Of a DNA stretch of 64,000 bases, positions 7,654 through 15,640 are shown in pieces (position 1 is the stretch's first letter; every line of letters starts with the position of its first letter). The DNA lies in contig NZ_CADFGE010000012.1 of the NCBI RefSeq assembly GCF_902833645.1, positions 237,405 through 301,404 of the forward strand. The letters run 5' to 3'. Made by a program: the position numbers and the translations under genes. The notes below the pieces were generated by a model that saw only the letters and a program-made list of their open reading frames with translations, did no database searches and was not told the DNA's origin. This DNA comes from Paraburkholderia fungorum. Its GTDB lineage: Bacteria; Pseudomonadota; Gammaproteobacteria; Burkholderiales; Burkholderiaceae.

Positions 7654-10089
7654 ATGCAATTCCCGGAATCCTGGCTGAGAACCTTTGTCGATCCGCAACT
7701 GACGACCGATGAACTGTCGCACGCTTTGACGATGGCGGGTCTCGAAGTCGAAGACCTGCGGCCGGCCGCGCCGCCGACCTCGAAGATCGTCGTCGGCCAG
7801 GTGCTGGAGGTCGTCAAGCATCCGGATGCGGATAAGCTCAACGTGTGTCAGGTCGACGCCGGCACCGGCGCGACGCTGAACATCGTGTGCGGTGCGCCGA
7901 ATGTCGCGCCGGGCATCAAGGTGCCGGTCGCTTTGGTAGGCGCGCAACTGCCGCCGGCCGAAGAGGGCGGGGCGCCGTTCGCGATCAAGCTCTCGAAGCT
8001 GCGCGGCGTGGAAAGTCAGGGCATGCTTTGCTCGGCACGCGAGTTGAAGCTCTCGGAAGATCATAGCGGCCTGATGATCCTGCCGGAAGCTACGCCGATC
8101 GGCCAGGACATTCGCGAAACGCTCAATCTCGACGACACGATTTTCGAAATCAAGCTGACGCCGAACAAGGCGGACTGCCTGTCGGTGTTTGGCGTGGCGC
8201 GCGAAACCTCGGCGATTACCGGCGCGCCGCTGCGTCCGCTCGAGATCAAGCCGGCCGAAGTGAAGCTCAACGAAACATTGCCGGTCAAGATCTCGGCTCC
8301 CGATCTGTGCGGCCGTTTTTCGGGTCGCGTGATTCGTGGCGTGAATGCGCGCGCGAAGTCGCCGCAATGGATGGTGCAGCGACTGGAGCGTTCGGGCCAG
8401 CGTAGCATTTCCGCGCTCGTCGACATCTCGAACTATGTGATGCTCGAACTCGGCCGTCCGTCGCACGTGTTCGATCTGGACAAGATCCATGGCGGCATGG
8501 ACGTGCGCTGGGGCCGCAAGGGCGAAACGCTCAAGCTGTTGAACGGCAGTACCGTCGAACTCGATGAAACCGTCGGCGTGATCGCCGATGAACAGCACAT
8601 CGAGAGCCTCGCCGGCATCATGGGCGGCGACAGCACCGCCGTGACGCTCGACACCACCAACATCTATCTCGAAGCCGCGTTCTGGTGGCCCGATAGCATT
8701 CGTGGCCGCTCGCGCAAGTACAACTTCTCGACCGATGCCGGACATCGCTTCGAGCGCGGCGTGGATTACGCGACCACCGTCGAGCACATCGAACGCATTA
8801 CGCAACTGATTCTCGATATCTGCGGCGGCGAAGCCGGTCCGGTTGACGATCAGATCGTCAACGTGCCGAAGCGCGAGCCGGTGAAGATGCGTGTCTCGCG
8901 TGCGAACCGCATTATCGGCGTCAAGATTGATGCGGACGAAATCGCGCAGATCTTCACGCGCCTCGGCCTGACGTTCGAACGCGACGGCGATACCTTCGCG
9001 GTGAACCCGCCGTCATACCGCTTCGATATCGAAATTGAAGAAGACCTGATCGAAGAAGTCGCGCGTATCTACGGCTTCGAAAAGATCCCCGCGCGTCCGC
9101 CGGTCGCCACCAGCGAAATGCTGCCGACCAACGAAACGAAGCGCTCGATTCACGTGATCCGTCACGCGCTCGCCGCGCGCGATTACGCGGAAACGGTCAA
9201 CTTCAGTTTCGTCGACGCCGAGTGGGAGTTGGACTTCGCCGGCAACGACAAGCCGGTACGTCTGCTCAATCCGATTGCAAGCCAGTTGTCGGTGATGCGC
9301 ACCACGCTGTTCGGCAGCCTGATCAATGTATTGCGCACCAACCTGAACCGTCGCGCGGCCGACCGCGTGCGCGTGTTCGAAGCCGGCCGCGTGTTCCTGC
9401 ACGATCCGTCGATCAAGGCGGGTGAACTGACGGTGGAAGGTTTTGCTCAGCCGAAGATGATCGGCGCCCTCGCCTATGGTCCCGCTCTGGAAGAGCAATG
9501 GGGTGCGCAAACGCGCCCGGTCGACTACTTCGACGTGAAGGGCGATCTGGAAGCGGTGCTTGCGCCGGCCGTGGCGAGCTTCGTGAAAGCGGAGCATCCG
9601 GCATTGCATCCGGGCCGCAGTGCGCGTATTGAACTGAATGGCCGCGCAGTGGGCTGGATTGGCGAATTGCATCCGCGCTGGATGCAAAAGTATGATTTGC
9701 CGCATGCGCCAATTCTGTTTGAAATCGAAGCGGAAGCATTAATGCAGCGGGTATTGCCCACTCCGGCGGAGGTGTCGAAATTCCCACCGGTACGGCGTGA
9801 TATTGCGCTAGTCGTCGATCAGAAAATCGAGGTGCAGGCGCTGCTGGACGAGCTTCAGAAGGCTCAATCCGAACCCGCCTGCAAGGCTGTCCAGAAGGTT
9901 GCGCTTTTTGACGAATTCCGTCCAAAATCAAACACTTCCGGTGGTCTGGCCGCGCATGAGAAAAGCCTTGCGTTCCGTGTGACCTTGCAAGATACTGGCG
10001 GGACCCTTCAGGATGAAACGGTCGATCTGGCCATTCAAACTCTGGTGGAATGTCTGGCTCGAGTATATGGCGCACGGTTGCGTGGATAA
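7654..10089 (+). CDS. pheT: Phenylalanyl-tRNA synthetase beta subunit
   Basis: 811 residues. Domains are the tRNA-binding EMAP-like domain (about 40-150, with HPDADKLNVCQVD), the B3/B4 editing module (about 210-390), B5 (about 400-475), the catalytic-like core (about 490-700) and the ferredoxin-like anticodon-binding domain (about 718-811, from FPPVRRDIALVVD). It recognises tRNA-Phe and edits Tyr-tRNA-Phe. It starts 142 nt after pheS, a wider gap than usual, in which I see nothing definite. Confidence 0.96.
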   Translation: MQFPESWLRTFVDPQLTTDELSHALTMAGLEVEDLRPAAPPTSKIVVGQVLEVVKHPDADKLNVCQVDAGTGATLNIVCGAPNVAPGIKVPVALVGAQLPPAEEGGAPFAIKLSKLRGVESQGMLCSARELKLSEDHSGLMILPEATPIGQDIRETLNLDDTIFEIKLTPNKADCLSVFGVARETSAITGAPLRPLEIKPAEVKLNETLPVKISAPDLCGRFSGRVIRGVNARAKSPQWMVQRLERSGQRSISALVDISNYVMLELGRPSHVFDLDKIHGGMDVRWGRKGETLKLLNGSTVELDETVGVIADEQHIESLAGIMGGDSTAVTLDTTNIYLEAAFWWPDSIRGRSRKYNFSTDAGHRFERGVDYATTVEHIERITQLILDICGGEAGPVDDQIVNVPKREPVKMRVSRANRIIGVKIDADEIAQIFTRLGLTFERDGDTFAVNPPSYRFDIEIEEDLIEEVARIYGFEKIPARPPVATSEMLPTNETKRSIHVIRHALAARDYAETVNFSFVDAEWELDFAGNDKPVRLLNPIASQLSVMRTTLFGSLINVLRTNLNRRAADRVRVFEAGRVFLHDPSIKAGELTVEGFAQPKMIGALAYGPALEEQWGAQTRPVDYFDVKGDLEAVLAPAVASFVKAEHPALHPGRSARIELNGRAVGWIGELHPRWMQKYDLPHAPILFEIEAEALMQRVLPTPAEVSKFPPVRRDIALVVDQKIEVQALLDELQKAQSEPACKAVQKVALFDEFRPKSNTSGGLAAHEKSLAFRVTLQDTGGTLQDETVDLAIQTLVECLARVYGARLRG

Positions 10090-10158
10090 CCCGCAGTTAA
10101 CATTTGCACGGCATTTTTCCGCAACTTCCGTTTCTGCTTGGCGCGCCATTTGATAGAT

Positions 10159-10569
10159 ATGAATGAAATGAACTCGAGTGATTTCGAAGCCCTTCTTACG
10201 GCGCAGCGTAGCGCCATGATTCGCGATATTCCGACATCACCCGCGGCCGTTTCTACCGAAACGCCGACGCTGACCAAAGCTGAACTTGCCGAGTTGCTGT
10301 TCGACAATGTCGGGCTCAACAAGCGGGAAGCGAAAGACATGGTCGAAGCATTCTTCGAGGTGATCCGCGACGCGCTTGAGAGTGGCGATAGCGTGAAGCT
10401 GTCGGGGTTCGGCAACTTCCAGTTGCGCGACAAACCCCAGCGTCCCGGCAGAAACCCGAAGACCGGCGAGGCGATTCCGATCGCCGCGCGCCGCGTTGTG
10501 ACGTTCCATGCAAGTCAAAAGCTGAAAGCGCTGGTCGAGAACGGCGCTGAAGCGAGCTTCACGCGCTGA
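10159..10569 (+). CDS. ihfA: Integration host factor alpha subunit
   Basis: 136 residues from ATG 10159. A non-conserved extension of about 40 residues precedes the DNABII core, which begins at TLTKAELAELLF and contains VKLSGFGNFQ and the DNA-intercalating arm RPGRNPKTGEAIPI with its tip Pro. IHF bends DNA sharply and supports recombination, replication and sigma-54 promoters. It follows pheT directly, as in many proteobacteria. The N-terminal extension is longer than in E. coli (99 residues total). Confidence 0.93.
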   Translation: MNEMNSSDFEALLTAQRSAMIRDIPTSPAAVSTETPTLTKAELAELLFDNVGLNKREAKDMVEAFFEVIRDALESGDSVKLSGFGNFQLRDKPQRPGRNPKTGEAIPIAARRVVTFHASQKLKALVENGAEASFTR

Positions 10570-10615
10570 TCGACTGGCGCGTCCCTGCGCAACCCACCAC
10601 GACGGCTAACTGACG

Positions 10616-11023
10616 ATGACAGCGACGATCGAAAAAGTCGTCTTGCCTCCGATTCCGGCGAAGCGCTACTTCACGATTGGTGAGGTCAGCGAACTATGCG
10701 GTGTGAAACCGCATGTGCTGCGCTACTGGGAACAGGAGTTCACGCAGTTGAGGCCGGTCAAGCGGCGCGGCAATCGCCGTTACTACCAGCATCATGAGGT
10801 GCTGCTGATCCGGCGGATTCGGGAGTTGTTGTATGAGCAGGGCTTTACGATCAACGGTGCGCGCAACCGGCTGGATTCGCACGGCGGTGGCGCCCACAAT
10901 GCGCCTGCTGAGATCGTCGAGGAAGGTGAGGGTGCAGCGGCACCAGCAGCAAAAACGGCTGCGGTAGACGTGGAGCAGTTGCGCAAAGAGTTGCTGCACG
11001 TGATCGATCTGTTGGGCCACTAG
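10616..11023 (+). CDS. MerR-family transcriptional regulator
   Basis: 135 residues, ATG 10616. A MerR winged helix-turn-helix occupies residues 20-88 (YFTIGEVSELCGVKPHVLRYWEQEF, then RRYYQHHEVLLIRRIRELLYEQGFTINGARNRL). The C-terminal part is a short Ala/Glu-rich linker and one helix with no cysteine cluster, so it is not a metal sensor. The fold resembles the CarA/MlrA branch. It starts 47 nt after ihfA, probably in the same transcript. The effector is unknown. Confidence 0.88.
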   Translation: MTATIEKVVLPPIPAKRYFTIGEVSELCGVKPHVLRYWEQEFTQLRPVKRRGNRRYYQHHEVLLIRRIRELLYEQGFTINGARNRLDSHGGGAHNAPAEIVEEGEGAAAPAAKTAAVDVEQLRKELLHVIDLLGH

Positions 11024-11069
11024 TTGGCTTTGTTGGGCTCGGGCAGTTCTAATCGCCTGAAGTGTCTGT

Positions 11070-11075
11070 TATAAT
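11070..11075 (+). promoter_or_regulatory. -10 box of tRNA-Pro promoter
   Basis: A perfect TATAAT, 11 bp before the tRNA 5' end, the same spacing as at tRNA-Val. No convincing -35 is present 16-18 bp upstream. Confidence 0.6.
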
Positions 11076-11086
11076 TTTTAGCTGTT

Positions 11087-11167
<81 letters not shown>

Positions 11168-11171
11168 AATC

Positions 11172-11205
11172 AAGGCCTTACAAGCGATGCTTGTAAGGCC
11201 TTTTT
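11172..11205 (+). terminator. Intrinsic terminator of tRNA-Pro
   Basis: A 13-14 bp perfect stem (11172-11185 with 11189-11202), a 3-nt loop and Ts through 11205, starting 8 nt after the CCA end. Confidence 0.9.
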
Positions 11206-11320
11206 CGTTTCCTGGCGGTTTTTGTTTTACCCTGTCCCGCTTCCTGCCAGACTACTGCCCGACTACCGCCTGACTACTACCTGAGCGCCGCCTGGCCCAT
11301 CCACGGAGACCGAGGATCCG

Positions 11321-11971
11321 ATGCGAGCAGTTCTGTTGATCGACGATCACGCAATGTTTCGCGAAGGGCTCGTCCTCGCGCTCACTCAAGCCGCGCCCGA
11401 TTTCACCGTGCACGCTGTCTCCAATGGCAGCGAGGCCATTGCCGAACTCGAAGCGCACAGCGGGATCAGCGTTGTGATGATGGACTACTACTTGCCGGAC
11501 GTAGGGGGCAGCGTCTTGCTACGGCGTCTTCGGCAAGCGCGTCCGGGCATTCACATACTCGTGCTGTCCGCGTCGGAAGACCCTGATGACGTGCACGCCG
11601 CTTTGTCAGCCGGCGCCCAGGGCTTCATTCACAAATCGGCTTCGAGCAAGACATTGCTGGAAGCGCTCAACGGTGTGATCGAAGGCAAACAGATCGTGCC
11701 GGACACCTACGCGGCCATCGAAACGAACGGCCGCCGCCTCCCGCAATCCGACGACGCAGCCTTGCTAAGCGCATTGACGCCACGGCAGATCGAGGTGTTG
11801 CGGCTCGTCTGCGACGGCTTGCGCAATAGCGAAATCTCCACGCGTCTGGGCACTAGCGAGAAAACCGTCAAGGCGCATATGACGGCGATCCTGGCCGGGC
11901 TCGGCGTAATCAATCGCACGCAAGCGGTACTTATCGCGCGCCGTGCCGGGCTATTCGGCAAGCCGACCTGA
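11321..11971 (+). CDS. NarL/FixJ-type response regulator
   Basis: 216 residues. The receiver domain (1-120) has the acidic pair D8-D9, phosphoacceptor D55 in MMDYYLPD, the conserved Ser in VLSAS and Lys in FIHKSAS. The C-terminal LuxR-type helix-turn-helix (about 148-210) runs LTPRQIEVLRLVCDGLRNSEI to EKTVKAHMTAIL. It is a cytoplasmic DNA-binding output protein. Its 3' end lies 4 bp from the 3' end of the hybrid kinase on the other strand, so the two are probably partners despite opposite transcription. Targets are unknown. Confidence 0.92.
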   Translation: MRAVLLIDDHAMFREGLVLALTQAAPDFTVHAVSNGSEAIAELEAHSGISVVMMDYYLPDVGGSVLLRRLRQARPGIHILVLSASEDPDDVHAALSAGAQGFIHKSASSKTLLEALNGVIEGKQIVPDTYAAIETNGRRLPQSDDAALLSALTPRQIEVLRLVCDGLRNSEISTRLGTSEKTVKAHMTAILAGLGVINRTQAVLIARRAGLFGKPT

Positions 11972-11975
11972 CGCG

Positions 11976-13793
11976 CTAGACGGTGTTGCCGTTCCGTTCG
12001 CGTGCGGCGGGTGCGAGCAACTCCGTAATCACATGACGCAGATGAACCGAGTCGACCGGCTTGTGCAGCAGCGGCCACGCGCGCGCGGACGCTTCGATCA
12101 ACCGCGACGGATCGGTGTCGCCGCTAATCAGCATCGCCGGGATCGTGTCGTCTGCATACTCTTCATGCAGTCGGTCAATAACCTCGATGCCGGTCTCATG
12201 ATCGCGCAGCCGGAAGTCGCATACGATCAGCGCCGGCTTCCCGGCGGCGTCGGCCGTCGCCTGCAGGATCTCATCGCCACTGCCGCCGACCATCACCCGA
12301 TAGCCCCAGGTTTCGAGCAGCAGTCGTAGACCCTGCAGATTGTCCGCGTCGTCTTCGACGACAAAGATCAGTTGCCCCTGAAGACGTTGCTTGTCGTCAC
12401 CGGCGCCGATTTCCGCATCGGCGGTAAGCGGCAGCGGTGCGGCTGCCGCTGTCTCGCCGACCGGCAACGTGATCGCGAACACACTGCCGCGTCCGGGCCG
12501 GGAACGCAATTCGAGCGGATGGCCGAGCAGGTCGGCGGTGCGGCGCACGATAGCAAGGCCGAGCCCCAGTCCTTTGTTGCGGTCACGTTCCGGGTTGCTC
12601 AACTGGCGGAACTCGAGAAAGATGCTCTCGTGCTCTTCAGGCGCAATGCCGACGCCGGTATCCCACACTTCCACCCGCAACGTCGTGCCGCGGTGACGGC
12701 ACGCGATCAGCACGCCGCCTTGCCGTGTGTGCCGGATCGCGTTGTCGACCAGATTGCGCAGAACGCGGTCGAGCAGCACAGGATCGGAATAGACCGCAGG
12801 CGCGCCGCAGCAATGCAAACGCAGGATAAGCCGGCGTGCCGCTGCCTGCGGTGCATATTCGCGTTGAATCTGATCGAGCAGCGAGTCGATCGGGAAATGG
12901 CGGCGTCGCGGTTTGATGACGCCGGCATCGAGACGCGAGATGTTCAACAAGCCGTCGAACAGACTACCCATCGCCGCGGTTGCCCGGCCGATGTGATCGA
13001 CCAGTTGGCGGCTCTTGGCATTCAGTTGCTGTTCGCGCAGGACTCCGACATACAGGCTCAGCGCGTGGACCGGCTGACGCAGATCGTGACTCGCCGAGGC
13101 GAGAAATTGCGACTTGGCCAGATTGCTGCGTTCAGCCGCTTCTTTCTCGACCGCCAGACGTTGCAGCAAATCGGTGTTCTCGAAGCGGATGCGCAGCGAG
13201 TCGAGTTGCGTCCGGTACATGCGATGCGCAAAGGCGAGCGTGACGGCCAGATACAACACACCCGCGAGTCCAAGCGCATGGGCGATCGTGCCCGGCAGCA
13301 AGCAAAGCGCGACGAACGACGGCACGAAATAGGGCACTTCGAACGCATACAGCAGCGGCAGATGAATGCAATACGCGTAAATGGCGCCGGTGCCGAGCGT
13401 GAGCAGACCGATGATCAGGAACATCTGCTGTTCGAAAGGCGCATGAAACAGCCAGTACGCATACGGCAGACCCCAGAGCGCGCCGGCGAGCGCGGTACAC
13501 CAGCGTATCGAACGTTCCCAGCGCCGCAGTGACATCATCTGCCGGCTCGCGCGGTCATAACGCGCCAGCAGCACCGCACGCGTGAGCGTGACTAACGCAT
13601 TCGCGGCGAACCAGGCAAGCAGTTCGCGCAGCGAAAAATTACCGTGTAATACAACGACGATCAGGCCGACCGTGAGCAACGAGCCCGCGAGCGCCACAGG
13701 AAAGTTGCGGCGCAGCGCCGCCATCTGCGCCGCAAAAATCTGATCGGCATACGGGGAAGGTGGCACGGCGATCGGCGCCGTTTGACGGTTCAT
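11976..13793 (-). CDS. Hybrid sensor histidine kinase with C-terminal receiver
   Basis: 605 residues. The N-terminus holds about six hydrophobic segments (about 31-50, 56-75, 98-116, 122-141, 147-170, 172-190) with no large periplasmic sensor. A coiled linker leads to HisKA with phospho-acceptor H236 in ASASHDLRQPVHAL. HATPase_c contains VLRNLVDNAIRHT (N box) and DTGVGIAPEE (G1), and the C-terminal receiver has VCDFRLRDHETG with the expected Asp and a Lys in LLHKPVD. The stimulus is probably membrane-associated or intracellular. A phosphorelay to the adjacent NarL-type regulator is likely but inferred. Confidence 0.9.
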   Translation of the reverse strand: MNRQTAPIAVPPSPYADQIFAAQMAALRRNFPVALAGSLLTVGLIVVVLHGNFSLRELLAWFAANALVTLTRAVLLARYDRASRQMMSLRRWERSIRWCTALAGALWGLPYAYWLFHAPFEQQMFLIIGLLTLGTGAIYAYCIHLPLLYAFEVPYFVPSFVALCLLPGTIAHALGLAGVLYLAVTLAFAHRMYRTQLDSLRIRFENTDLLQRLAVEKEAAERSNLAKSQFLASASHDLRQPVHALSLYVGVLREQQLNAKSRQLVDHIGRATAAMGSLFDGLLNISRLDAGVIKPRRRHFPIDSLLDQIQREYAPQAAARRLILRLHCCGAPAVYSDPVLLDRVLRNLVDNAIRHTRQGGVLIACRHRGTTLRVEVWDTGVGIAPEEHESIFLEFRQLSNPERDRNKGLGLGLAIVRRTADLLGHPLELRSRPGRGSVFAITLPVGETAAAAPLPLTADAEIGAGDDKQRLQGQLIFVVEDDADNLQGLRLLLETWGYRVMVGGSGDEILQATADAAGKPALIVCDFRLRDHETGIEVIDRLHEEYADDTIPAMLISGDTDPSRLIEASARAWPLLHKPVDSVHLRHVITELLAPAARERNGNTV

Positions 13794-14135
13794 TGTTCGA
13801 GAGCCTTTGGCGTTGAGTCACGACCGGTTCGCAGCGGGAGTCTCCCACAGATTTTTATCGTCGGCATGGGACTTTAGTCCGATGCGCGATGTTTGCAATA
13901 TTCGTAAGATTCGCGGACCGGATGTCGAACGGGCCTCAGAAGCGGTATGGACATACTCATTTCCAGGTATGTTCTATTGCAGCGCTTTGCACTAACGTCA
14001 CGACAGACCGCATCGTTCAACGTCCGAGGAAAAACGAACGTACGGGTGACCTGAGATGGCAATAAGAATATCGCGCGTCCATGTGCTGCCTGCAGCAAGG
14101 CGGCGCCCCCGCATCTCTCCCACGGCTGCGGGCAC
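13794..14135. other. Gene-free divergent regulatory region
   Basis: 342 bp between the divergently read kinase and LuxR-type genes. It holds two dyads: GGACT-TT-AGTCC at 13869-13880 and ACATAC-N10-GTATGT at 13951-13972. No ORF with a credible start and no clear sigma-70 promoter is visible. Confidence 0.6.
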
Positions 14136-15227
14136 ATGATTTTCAGGCAACGCTGGACTACCCGCGTCTTCTGGCACGGCGAAAGGGGATCTTGTACCGT
14201 GGACCTGGAGTTCGTTGAGACCGCCTGGGCGGCGAAAGAGCGGCTGCGGCTATCGTTGATGGCGAGCCCCGATGGACAACTGATCGAACGGCAACTCGTG
14301 CAACCCGACGGCATGTGCATCACCATTGCGACGCGGCTTCGCGGCGCGGATGACTTGACGGAGGCCGTTGCCAGCGATCCTCATCGCGATGTGCTGCGGG
14401 TCGCCTATCAGCGCGCTTTCGAGCGGCATGACCGGTTGCTGCGCGAACGCGCCGAAGCGAGCGGCAAGGCCTTGCAAATGGGCTTAAGCGACCTTGATTC
14501 GATTCGCGCGACGCGCAGCGAACCCAGGCTGGCGCATCTCGTATCGTCCGTGCTCGACCGGCGCGGGCAAGCGCCGGTGAAGTACATCTTCGCGTCGTAC
14601 CAGTTGTCCGATCGCGAGCAGGGTATCAGCTGGTGTCACTTCCTTTCGGAAGGCTGCTTCTCGCTGCTGCAAAAGTTTGTGCAGCGGCGGTGGTACATGA
14701 ACGACCTGTTTCTGGAGTACGCGCGCTCGAATAGCAAGCCGTGCCGGAGCGATCAGATCGAAATCCGCAGCGCCGGGCAGCGTCAGGCGTTCGACGCATT
14801 TGCCGAGGCGGGTTTTGCCGCCGGCATGATATCGCCTGCCCGCACGGCGGGCGAGACTTTCGTCGCGTACCTGCTGGTGGCGGGCATGGGCGACGCGAGA
14901 AGCCAGGATCTGATGCTGAGGCGGCGTCACACGCTGCGGGTGCTGGCGGCCGAACTGGTGGAGTGGCGCGCCGAAGCGCGTGCGCGCGCGGCTACCGACG
15001 AATACAAGCTGTCCGCACGCGATATCGAAGTCCTGCAGATGTTGAGCCGCGGTATGGCAGCCGCACCCATCGCGCAGGTGCTGAAGCTATCTGCAAACCA
15101 GGTACACCGAAGGATCTATCCGGAGATCGTCGAGAAACTACGGGTTCGTCATATCAGCGAAGCAGCCAAGGCGGCGCGCGATCTGGGCGTGCTGGGCGGC
15201 AGCATGCGCGCCGGCACGAGCCGGTGA
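14136..15227 (+). CDS. LuxR-type transcriptional regulator
   Basis: Up to 363 residues from ATG 14136; the first 20 are unusual and an in-frame GTG at 14199 (VDLEFVETAW) is an alternative start. The C-terminal helix-turn-helix (about 288-350) contains LSARDIEVLQMLSRGMAAAPIAQVL. The recognition helix (ANQVHRRIYPEIVEKL) diverges from the usual TVKNH-type sequence. Residues about 180-270 (AFAEAGFAAGMISPART, FVAYLLVAGMG) look like the end of an autoinducer-binding-type domain, but I cannot confirm the ligand residues. No luxI-type synthase is in the window, so if it binds an autoinducer it is a solo receptor. Confidence 0.75.
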   Translation: MIFRQRWTTRVFWHGERGSCTVDLEFVETAWAAKERLRLSLMASPDGQLIERQLVQPDGMCITIATRLRGADDLTEAVASDPHRDVLRVAYQRAFERHDRLLRERAEASGKALQMGLSDLDSIRATRSEPRLAHLVSSVLDRRGQAPVKYIFASYQLSDREQGISWCHFLSEGCFSLLQKFVQRRWYMNDLFLEYARSNSKPCRSDQIEIRSAGQRQAFDAFAEAGFAAGMISPARTAGETFVAYLLVAGMGDARSQDLMLRRRHTLRVLAAELVEWRAEARARAATDEYKLSARDIEVLQMLSRGMAAAPIAQVLKLSANQVHRRIYPEIVEKLRVRHISEAAKAARDLGVLGGSMRAGTSR

Positions 15228-15640
15228 GCGGAGCCGGGCTGATCGTTTGGACTGGTGGCGCGAAAACCGGCTCAGCCTTTCTGGAGGCGGCAGGGCCGGC
15301 TGCAGTGAGCGTCGCATAGGTCGGCGCGGCATACAAATCAAGCGCCGACTTTGTATTAGTACGATGAATATTATTTGTTAAAAGTCCCTGCCGAGACCGG
15401 GCAATTGGGGGCCGGGGGCAGCAAGAGGCACCAGAAATCCTACTGACTGGGGGGATAAAAACATGGGGATAAAAACATGGACCTTTCCAGCCAGGATTCG
15501 ATCCTCCTGCCAGTACTGAACAGCAAAGACCACTAACCCCGGGGACCGACCCAGGGCGAGTTTATCCACAATTAACTGGAGCAGGCATCCAGTCCGGGCT
15601 GCGTACCTGAGAGGCGTCGCACGGCGGGGGCGGACACGAC
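15228..15640. other. Gene-free region upstream of the SARP-like regulator
   Basis: 413 bp, partly AT-rich around 15340-15385 where a promoter is plausible but has no clean boxes. A perfect 14-bp direct repeat lies at 15451-15478. No ORF with a ribosome-binding site is visible. Confidence 0.6.
15451..15478 (+). repeat. Perfect tandem 14-bp repeat
   Basis: GGGGATAAAAACAT at 15451-15464 and again at 15465-15478 with no gap, 163 bp before the regulator start at 15641. A tandem regulator-binding site or slippage product are both possible. Confidence 0.8.

Noticed and set aside
12372..13532. 386-codon + strand ORF opposite the hybrid kinase
   Set aside because: Gln/Arg-rich shadow; the minus strand encodes full kinase motifs.
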